From Tannerella sp. (GTDB lineage: Bacteria; Bacteroidota; Bacteroidia; Bacteroidales; Tannerellaceae), in NCBI GenBank assembly GCA_031259505.1, contig JAIRLL010000135.1, positions 1 through 10,830 of the forward strand: DNA of 10,830 nt. Reading direction: 5' to 3'. The notes under the pieces were generated by a model. The model had not been told where the DNA came from. It did no database searches and saw only the letters and a program-made list of their open reading frames with translations. Position 1 is the stretch's first letter; the number at the start of each line of letters is the position of its first letter. Of this stretch, positions 6,042 through 10,830 are shown one piece after another. The translations under genes and the position numbers were made by a program.

Positions 6042-6977
6042 ATGAACATACAACAACTGGAATACATAATCGCCGTCGATAAATATCGCCATTTTGCCAG
6101 GGCTGCAGAAGAATGCCGCATCACGCAACCGACCTTGAGCATGATGATTCAGAAACTGGAAGAAGAACTGGATGTGAAGATTTTCGACCGGACAAAACAT
6201 CCCGTCGAGCCGACGGCTGTCGGAAAACAGATTATCGATCAGGCACATGTGTCGCTCAAGCATTTCAGGCAGATTAAATATATCGTCGAAAATGAACAGC
6301 AGACGACTAAGGGATGTTTCGCGCTGGGTATCATTCCCACGATTGCGACCTATCTCGTCCCTGTCCTGCTGAACAGACAGGACGAAACGGATATTGAACT
6401 GACCTTGAAGGAATATACGACGACCGACCTCCTCGACTGTATCCTGAAAGGCGAACTGGACGGCGGACTGCTGGCCGGGCCGCTCAACCGTCCCGAACTG
6501 ATCGAATATCCCGTATACTACGAGAAATTCTACGCCTACGTTTCTCCGCAGGACAAAAGAAGCAGCGAAAAGGAAATAGATCTCAACAGCATAAATATTA
6601 ACGATATCTGGCTGCTGGAAAACGTGCATTGCCTGCGTGGACAAATCGAACGTCTCTGCCTGATGAAAAAAAAGGCTTCCGCCGGCAACGCTTCCGTCAG
6701 ATACGAGGCCGGCAGTATCGATACGCTTATACATATCGTTGATTACAACCAGGGTATCACGATTATTCCCGAATTGCACGCGATGGGTCTCAGCGAAGAA
6801 AAGCAGGAAAATCTGCGCGCATTCAAAAATTCAACGGCCGTACGCGAAGTCTGTCTGGTCGTCGGTAAGGATTATGTGCGCAAAAGCATGCTGGACATCA
6901 TCCTGAAACTCGTCAAGAGCATTGTACCCAGATCCATGCAAGACCCTGCGCTGAAAAAATATGTGGTTGATTTGTAA
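6042..6977 (+). CDS. oxyR: Hydrogen-peroxide-responsive LysR-type regulator OxyR
   Basis: This is a 311-residue LysR-type transcription factor. The N-terminal winged helix-turn-helix MNIQQLEYIIAVDKY…RITQPTLSMMIQKLEEEL (1-43) is typical of the OxyR branch. The effector domain contains LGIIPTIATYLVPVLL (about 95-110), as in OxyR. It also has HCLRGQIERLC with C197 and C206 nine residues apart, which matches the Cys199-Cys208 redox pair of E. coli OxyR in both spacing and context. It should therefore sense H2O2 by disulfide formation. ATG 6042 was chosen because MNIQQLEYI is the conserved family start. An in-frame ATG at 6006, overlapping the preceding stop, would add 12 residues. It follows the TIGR02757 gene by 32 A/T-rich bases. 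The likely targets include ahpC, 1 kb away. Confidence 0.95.
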   Translation: MNIQQLEYIIAVDKYRHFARAAEECRITQPTLSMMIQKLEEELDVKIFDRTKHPVEPTAVGKQIIDQAHVSLKHFRQIKYIVENEQQTTKGCFALGIIPTIATYLVPVLLNRQDETDIELTLKEYTTTDLLDCILKGELDGGLLAGPLNRPELIEYPVYYEKFYAYVSPQDKRSSEKEIDLNSININDIWLLENVHCLRGQIERLCLMKKKASAGNASVRYEAGSIDTLIHIVDYNQGITIIPELHAMGLSEEKQENLRAFKNSTAVREVCLVVGKDYVRKSMLDIILKLVKSIVPRSMQDPALKKYVVDL

Positions 6978-7026
6978 CCGCCCGCAGATAATTCCGGTTT
7001 CGGCTTTCTTTTTTGGACGGAATCGC

Positions 7027-7034
7027 TATCTTTG
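7027..7034 (+). promoter_or_regulatory. -7 box of trpS
   Basis: TATCTTTG is a perfect TAnnTTTG box, 30 bases before the trpS ATG. No clear -33 TTTG at the usual spacing could be found. Confidence 0.55.
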
Positions 7035-7064
7035 TGCCCTTGAAATAAACAAAGAGTGTAAAAA

Positions 7065-8138
7065 ATGGAAAAAATCAATTATTCGACTTTCGAAGTAGTC
7101 CTGTCAAAAAGCCAGGAACTCGAAAAGGATATTCCCGTTAATCCTGCAAAATACAAGGTGTTAACCGGCGACCGTCCTACGGGAAACCTGCATATCGGGC
7201 ATTACTTCGGTTCGCTGAGAAACAGAGTTCGCATCCAGAATCTCGGGGTGGAAACATACATTGTAATTGCCGATTATCAGGTCTTGACCGACCGGGATGC
7301 CTTCGACAAAATCTCGGAATACGTATACGAACTGGTTCTGGATTACCTGGCCTGCGGACTTGACCCCGAAAAATACAGGACACACATTTTCCCGCACAGT
7401 CATATTCCCGAACTCAATCAGTTGCTGCTCCCGTTTCTGACGCTGGTATCCAATTCGGAACTGGAACGGAATCCCACCATCAAGGAAGAAATTTCCGCTT
7501 CGGGACAGAAAACCATCAACGCCGGCATGTATGTGTATCCCGTGCATCAGGCTGCGGATATTCTGTTCTGCAAGAGCAACATTGTGCCTGTCGGTAAGGA
7601 CCAGTTACCACATATCGAACTGACGCGCACCATCGCGCGACGCTTCAATACAAAATACGGGATTTCGACCTTCGAGGAGCCGTTCGGCCTGCTGAGCGAG
7701 ACACCGATGATTTTAGGCCTGGACGGAAACCGGAAAATGAGCAAAAGCCGCAACAATTCCATCGCCATCAAGGCGACGTCCGACGAGACACAGCGGATGA
7801 TCAGGACGGCTAAAACCGATTCCGAACGAGTCATCACGTACGAACCCGAACGTCGTCCCGAAGTGGCCAACCTTCTTCGCCTTGCCGCGCTGTGTCTGGA
7901 CACGGCGCCCGGACTCGTGGCGGAGGAAATCGGCGACGGCGGCGCAAAAAAACTGAAAGAAGTGACAACCGACGCGCTGAACTCATACTTTGCTCCTGTC
8001 CGTCAGAGAAGAACGGAACTGGAGAAAGACAGAAACCACATTCAAAGCATACTGAAAAAGGGAATCGAACAAGCTCGAACGGTAGCGGAACAGACCCTGA
8101 AAGAAGTGTGCAGGGCAATGAATATGGAGCTGTGGTAA
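7065..8138 (+). CDS. trpS: Tryptophan-tRNA ligase
   Basis: TrpRS charges tRNA-Trp with tryptophan (EC 6.1.1.2), in the cytoplasm. It is a class I enzyme of 357 residues. The HIGH motif appears as PTGNLHIGH (38-46), and the KMSKS loop is intact at 224-228 in GLDGNRKMSKSRNN. Between them are TLVSNSELERNPTIKEE and YVYPVHQAADILFCK, which contribute to the tryptophan pocket, and VPVGKDQLPHIELTR, the standard GxDQxxHxE stretch. The start MEKINYSTFEVVLS gives an N-terminal extension of about 30 residues before LTGDRPTG. It belongs to the LTGDRPTG-type TrpRS branch, not the shorter E. coli-type start. The start follows AGTGTAAAAA with no Shine-Dalgarno. It has its own promoter box, so it is probably a single-gene transcript. 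Confidence 0.97.
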   Translation: MEKINYSTFEVVLSKSQELEKDIPVNPAKYKVLTGDRPTGNLHIGHYFGSLRNRVRIQNLGVETYIVIADYQVLTDRDAFDKISEYVYELVLDYLACGLDPEKYRTHIFPHSHIPELNQLLLPFLTLVSNSELERNPTIKEEISASGQKTINAGMYVYPVHQAADILFCKSNIVPVGKDQLPHIELTRTIARRFNTKYGISTFEEPFGLLSETPMILGLDGNRKMSKSRNNSIAIKATSDETQRMIRTAKTDSERVITYEPERRPEVANLLRLAALCLDTAPGLVAEEIGDGGAKKLKEVTTDALNSYFAPVRQRRTELEKDRNHIQSILKKGIEQARTVAEQTLKEVCRAMNMELW

Positions 8139-8180
8139 AAATATTTGCCCTGCAGGCAAGGTCGAAAACGATTTATTAAT

Positions 8181-8188
8181 TAATTTTG
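8181..8188 (+). promoter_or_regulatory. -7 box of the ABM lipoprotein gene
   Basis: TAATTTTG, inside an A/T-rich stretch, fits TAnnTTTG and lies 32 bases before the ATG at 8221. The nearest upstream TTTG (8145-8148) is too far away, so the -33 box is unclear. Confidence 0.5.
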
Positions 8189-8220
8189 CCCCGATTATAA
8201 ACTTACAAATAGCTAACCAA

Positions 8221-8643
8221 ATGAAAAGAATTGGAATTGTTTTAATAACCGTTGCCATGACGTTTGTCGCGACGTCGTGCTGCAACAGCGGAAAGAAATG
8301 CGGCGAGTGTGGCGAATCCTGCAAATGCGGCGAGGCAACAGCCGCAGTAGAACAGCCCGTGCGCAACAAAAAAGTCGTTGTGGCGCGCCTGACAGTCAAG
8401 GAAGGACAGGAGAAAGCTTTTATCGACGTGGCATCCCGTCTGGTAGAAGCTACGCGCAAGGAAGAAGGCAACCTGTTTTACACCCTGTATCAGTCACCCC
8501 TGAACGCAACCGAGTTCATCTTCTACGAAGAATACAAGGATCAGGCTGCTTTCGAAACGCACGCATCATCTGCTCATTTTGCCGCCTTTTCCGAAGGGAC
8601 GAAAGACCTGACGGAAGGAAGCCTTCTGGTGGATGAATTTTAA
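8221..8643 (+). CDS. Cysteine-rich lipoprotein with ABM (quinol-monooxygenase-like) domain
   Basis: This is a 140-residue exported protein in three parts. Residues 1-19 form a signal peptide (MKRIG, hydrophobic IVLITVAMTFVATS) ending at a lipobox with C20 or C21 as the lipidated cysteine. Residues 20-38 form a short cysteine- and glycine-rich linker with C20, C21, C27, C30, C34 and C36, in the spacing CxxCxxxCxC. Residues 49-140 are an antibiotic biosynthesis monooxygenase (ABM) fold like YgiN. Recognisable stretches are VVVARLTVKEGQEKAFIDVAS, EEGNLFYTLYQSP, FIFYEEYKDQAAFETHASSAHF and the closing strand LLVDEF. ABM proteins are typically small dimeric cofactor-free oxygenases or quinone/heme-handling proteins. 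The substrate here is unknown. The gene has its own promoter box and a strong terminator, so it is monocistronic. Confidence 0.88.
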   Translation: MKRIGIVLITVAMTFVATSCCNSGKKCGECGESCKCGEATAAVEQPVRNKKVVVARLTVKEGQEKAFIDVASRLVEATRKEEGNLFYTLYQSPLNATEFIFYEEYKDQAAFETHASSAHFAAFSEGTKDLTEGSLLVDEF

Positions 8644-8671
8644 ACCGAACGGGCGGGATTACATGGAAATG

Positions 8672-8712
8672 CAAAGGTGCAGGGGAAACGTTCCCTGTGC
8701 CTTTGTTTTTTT
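8672..8712 (+). terminator. Strong intrinsic terminator after the ABM lipoprotein gene
   Basis: CAAAGGTGCAGGG (8672-8684) pairs with CCCTGTGCCTTTG (8693-8705) over 13 bp including two G-U pairs, around an 8-base loop. A T7 tract (8706-8712) follows. An outer stem, CGGGCGG (8650-8656) with CCGCCCG (8716-8722), could enclose it. Confidence 0.88.
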
Positions 8713-8747
8713 GCTCCGCCCGGACTGAACAGTAAATCATTGGGAGA

Positions 8748-8810
8748 TTCGTCGTTTTCTATTTGCCTTTCGTCGGGTAAAAATGGCTGTTTCGACGATT
8801 TTCTATTGCC
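8748..8810 (+). repeat. Near-identical direct repeat upstream of the LiaF-like/LytTR operon
   Basis: TTCGTCGTTTTCTATTTGCC (8748-8767) recurs as TTCGACGATTTTCTATTGCC (8791-8810). With one-base gaps placed in each copy, they differ by one substitution. The copies start 43 bases apart, about four helical turns, and the second overlaps the likely -33 box at 8806-8808. This fits a paired activator site, but the binding protein is not known. Confidence 0.5.
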
Positions 8811-8836
8811 GGAAACAACAGGGGCGCTTACCTTTG
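8806..8836 (+). promoter_or_regulatory. Promoter of the LiaF-like/LytTR operon
   Basis: TACCTTTG (8829-8836) fits the -7 box TAnnTTTG, and TTG (8806-8808) lies 20 bases upstream. The predicted start at about 8843 gives a leader of roughly 28 bases before the ATG at 8871. Confidence 0.65.
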
Positions 8837-8870
8837 CCCCGTCAAAACAAATAAATTAAAGATACACAAA

Positions 8871-9839
8871 ATGAACAGACAAAATTTAGTATTGCAGGCG
8901 ATCTTTTCGTTCGCCCTGATGATCGGAAGCGGAACTTTGTTGACGTGGACGTTGAATACGCCCGGCGCGACAGTTGGAGCATTATGCGTCATGACGCTTA
9001 TCATGATTGCTATTCTTGTATTTATGCTTGGTGCGGTATGGATGGGGCGACTTGCCTGTCATGCATCGGGTTACGCCCGTCCGCAGCGCGGTCGCACCCT
9101 CCACGGCGCCGTTTTTGCGCTGATGACTGTTGCCGCAGGCGTTTTGCTGCTGGCATTCAACACAGGCCTCCTGCCCGCCGTGTGGAAAGGATTCTTCTTC
9201 TCGTGGCCGATGCTGTTGTTCCTTTTCGGCGCTCTCAGTTTATGCAGACTGAAATTCCTGCAGGGCGTCATCTTTGCAGCCATCGGGAAATTTTTCCTGA
9301 TCGACAGACTTTCGCTCATTTTCCCGCAGGACGTTTTCTATGAGCAGTTTGTTTCAATTTACTGGCCGGCATTGATTATTGTTGCAGGATTGTTAATTCT
9401 CATGCAATTACTGTTTAAGCCGAAAATATGTTTTTCCCGCCGTCAATTTGGAGACGCCGGTCGCTGTTTCGAGGAAAACCGTCGAGAGACGAAAGAAAAA
9501 AATGCCGATGGCGCCATCAACTATTCATGTATATTCAGCGGCGTGGATGATATTTTTATGGAGCCTGAATTTAAGGGAGGAACGATCGAAGCAATTATAG
9601 GCGGTGTGTGTCTGGATTTGCGCCGTACGTCGTTGCCCGAAGGCGAAACGAGGTTGTATATTCGCGCCCTGTTCGGTGGCGTCGAGATTACCGTACCTGC
9701 CGACTGGCATGTCGAAGTGAATCCGCAGACTGTCTTTGGCGGGGTGAACGACATGAGACCAAACCGCGACGCCGTCGACCGGAGCCGCAAACTCGTCATC
9801 GACGGGCATTGTGCGTTTGGCGGCATAACGCTCAGATAG
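8871..9839 (+). CDS. LiaF-like membrane protein (DUF5668-type membrane part plus LiaF-like C-terminal domain)
   Basis: This is a 322-residue inner-membrane protein. The N-terminal half has about six hydrophobic segments (roughly residues 8-28, 35-58, 77-97, 107-125, 129-147 and 162-183). Two of these, AFNTGLLPAVWKGFFFSWPMLLFLFGAL, match the LiaI/LiaF-type four-helix region with its W-P motif. A charged linker (190-215) leads to a soluble beta-rich domain (218-322) with a recurring turn: FSGVDD, IIGGVCLDLRR, ALFGGVEITVP, VFGGVND and CAFGGITLR, at about 20-25 residue intervals. This is the LiaF/VraT-like C-terminal fold. In Firmicutes LiaF restrains an envelope-stress two-component system. Here the partner is a LytTR protein starting one base after the stop, so the two are translationally coupled. 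Sensing of envelope damage is inference from the family. Confidence 0.85.
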   Translation: MNRQNLVLQAIFSFALMIGSGTLLTWTLNTPGATVGALCVMTLIMIAILVFMLGAVWMGRLACHASGYARPQRGRTLHGAVFALMTVAAGVLLLAFNTGLLPAVWKGFFFSWPMLLFLFGALSLCRLKFLQGVIFAAIGKFFLIDRLSLIFPQDVFYEQFVSIYWPALIIVAGLLILMQLLFKPKICFSRRQFGDAGRCFEENRRETKEKNADGAINYSCIFSGVDDIFMEPEFKGGTIEAIIGGVCLDLRRTSLPEGETRLYIRALFGGVEITVPADWHVEVNPQTVFGGVNDMRPNRDAVDRSRKLVIDGHCAFGGITLR

Positions 9840-9840
9840 G

Positions 9841-10599
9841 ATGAATCCGCCGTTCACGGAATACAGGAAAGGCTATATCGCAGTATGCATTTCGCTTGCT
9901 GCGATATACGCTTCGCTTACCGGGACGCCGTCCGTGGCGTGCCGCATCATGGACGCGATGCTTTATGCGGTGATGCTCTACTCCACAGGTATCATCCTGT
10001 GGCATATTTTCAGGTATGCCTTTCCACGGAATGAGTTGTACTCTCTTCTCTTCCTGTCGATGTTCGCCGTATTGACGGGCAGTCTGATGGTCGGCATCGA
10101 AAGCGTCGCGGTATATCTGTTTTTCCCCGCCGTGTTCGGCAATTTTGCGGCCACTATTCCGGTCAGGCTCTTTATCACTCTGCTGTTCTTTGCAATAGCC
10201 CGTCTGTATTACCATTCGTACGGTACTGAAACGCCGCTGCCCGTTCTTCCGTCCGACGAGCGGACAAAAGAATACGTAAAACGATTTACCGTACGCAGCG
10301 GACAGAAAATCAAAATCATCCCCGTCGAAGACATTCTTTGCCTGCAAGCCGAAGGCGACTACGTAGCTATCTACACTACCGAAGGGCGCTGGCTGAAAGA
10401 GCAGACCATGAAATATTCCGAAGAACAGTTGCCGCCCGACCTCTTTCTCCGCGTTCATCGTTCCTGCATCGTGAATATCAGCCGGATAAGCCGCATTGAA
10501 CGTTACGGCGAAAAACAGCAGATTATTCTCTGCAACGGTGATAAAATCAAAATCAGCGCTACCGGATACCGAATGCTCAGGCAACGGCTGGAATTGTGA
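9841..10599 (+). CDS. Membrane-anchored LytTR-family transcription regulator
   Basis: This is a 252-residue protein with an N-terminal membrane region and a C-terminal LytTR DNA-binding domain. Hydrophobic segments at about 10-28, 36-57, 65-86 and 105-123 predict four helices. A linker (125-145) follows. Residues 147-250 are LytTR: FTVRSGQKIKIIPVEDILCLQAEGDYVAIYT, the strand WLKEQTMKYSEEQLP, and the hallmark FLRVHRSCIVNISRISRIE. There is no receiver domain or phospho-accepting aspartate, so the signal must come through the membrane part or a partner protein. The ATG at 9841 is one base after the LiaF-like stop. Membrane-bound LytTR proteins occur in Bacteroidota and in the LytTR regulatory systems of streptococci. 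It converges on the ackA end with 16 bases between the stop codons. Confidence 0.9.
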   Translation: MNPPFTEYRKGYIAVCISLAAIYASLTGTPSVACRIMDAMLYAVMLYSTGIILWHIFRYAFPRNELYSLLFLSMFAVLTGSLMVGIESVAVYLFFPAVFGNFAATIPVRLFITLLFFAIARLYYHSYGTETPLPVLPSDERTKEYVKRFTVRSGQKIKIIPVEDILCLQAEGDYVAIYTTEGRWLKEQTMKYSEEQLPPDLFLRVHRSCIVNISRISRIERYGEKQQIILCNGDKIKISATGYRMLRQRLEL

Positions 10600-10615
10600 A
10601 ACGGTTTGCGAATCC

Positions 10616-10830
10616 TTATTTTTTCAGAATGGCTTGCGTATCGGACGCGATCATAAACTCCTCGTCGGTAGGAACAACCATCACTGTCGTCCTGCTGTCC
10701 GGCGCGCTGAGAATAGCCTCCTGTCCGCGTATGCCGTTTTTGTTTTCGTCCAGCCGGATACCCATAAATTCCAGTCCGCGGCAAACGTCCGCCCGCATCG
10801 AACACTGGTTTTCGCCTACGCCGCCGGTAA
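10616..10830 (-). CDS. ackA: Acetate kinase, C-terminal part (5' end outside window)
   Basis: AckA interconverts acetyl phosphate plus ADP and acetate plus ATP (EC 2.7.2.1), in the cytoplasm, usually paired with Pta. The last 70 codons are present on the minus strand. They begin within TGGVGENQCSMRADVC, the conserved nucleotide-binding G[GI][IV]GEN loop, and continue through GLEFMGIRLDENKN, the GQEAILS region and VPTDEEFMIASDT. The latter matches the conserved P-T-[ND]-EE-x-MIA-x-DT near the C-terminus of the family. The stop TAA is at 10618-10616. No frameshift is visible. A terminator could not be identified in the 16 bases before the converging LytTR gene. Confidence 0.95.
   Translation of the reverse strand, partial: TGGVGENQCSMRADVCRGLEFMGIRLDENKNGIRGQEAILSAPDSRTTVMVVPTDEEFMIASDTQAILKK

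Noticed and set aside
8146..8160. TTGCC-CTGCA-GGCAA hairpin after trpS as a terminator
   Set aside because: Only 5 bp and no T-tract follows; too weak to call.

Overview
The window looks like an ordinary chromosomal segment of a Bacteroidota, most likely a member of the order Bacteroidales. Several genes carry the Bacteroidota -7 promoter box TAnnTTTG a short distance upstream, often with a TTTG-like box about 20 bases before it. Start codons follow A-rich stretches rather than Shine-Dalgarno sequences. OxyR, PhoH, PurC, the split-spacing TrpRS and the SRP RNA all read like Bacteroidales versions. No mobile element, CRISPR array, tRNA or rRNA was found.

Layout: 1-403 is the 3' end of enolase with a terminator. 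At 511-2850 a plus-strand run holds a RhaM-type L-rhamnose mutarotase, PhoH (overlapping it by 8 bases) and PurC. A minus-strand lipoprotein of unknown function follows (2892-3731). The gene-poor stretch 3732-4495 is RNA-rich. It holds a candidate minus-strand small RNA of about 115 nt (3801-3915) with its own promoter box, closing stem and U-tract, then a REP-like palindromic repeat, then the SRP RNA gene with promoter and T-tract. Next come the peroxide-defence genes: ahpC (minus) diverges from a TIGR02757/DUF2400 gene, which is followed by oxyR. Then come trpS, a cysteine-rich exported lipoprotein with an ABM (quinol-monooxygenase-like) domain, a strong terminator, and a two-gene operon of a LiaF-like membrane protein plus a membrane-anchored LytTR regulator. 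The 3' end of acetate kinase enters from the right on the minus strand.

How the genes fit together: OxyR retains the redox-cysteine pair of the peroxide sensor, and AhpC is its classical target. ahpF is not next to ahpC here. The LiaF-like/LytTR pair is a plausible envelope-stress sensing and transcription unit, and a near-identical 20-base direct repeat overlaps its promoter as a candidate operator. The most interesting points are the undescribed small RNA, which has some resemblance to 6S RNA, and the LiaF-LytTR unit with its repeat.
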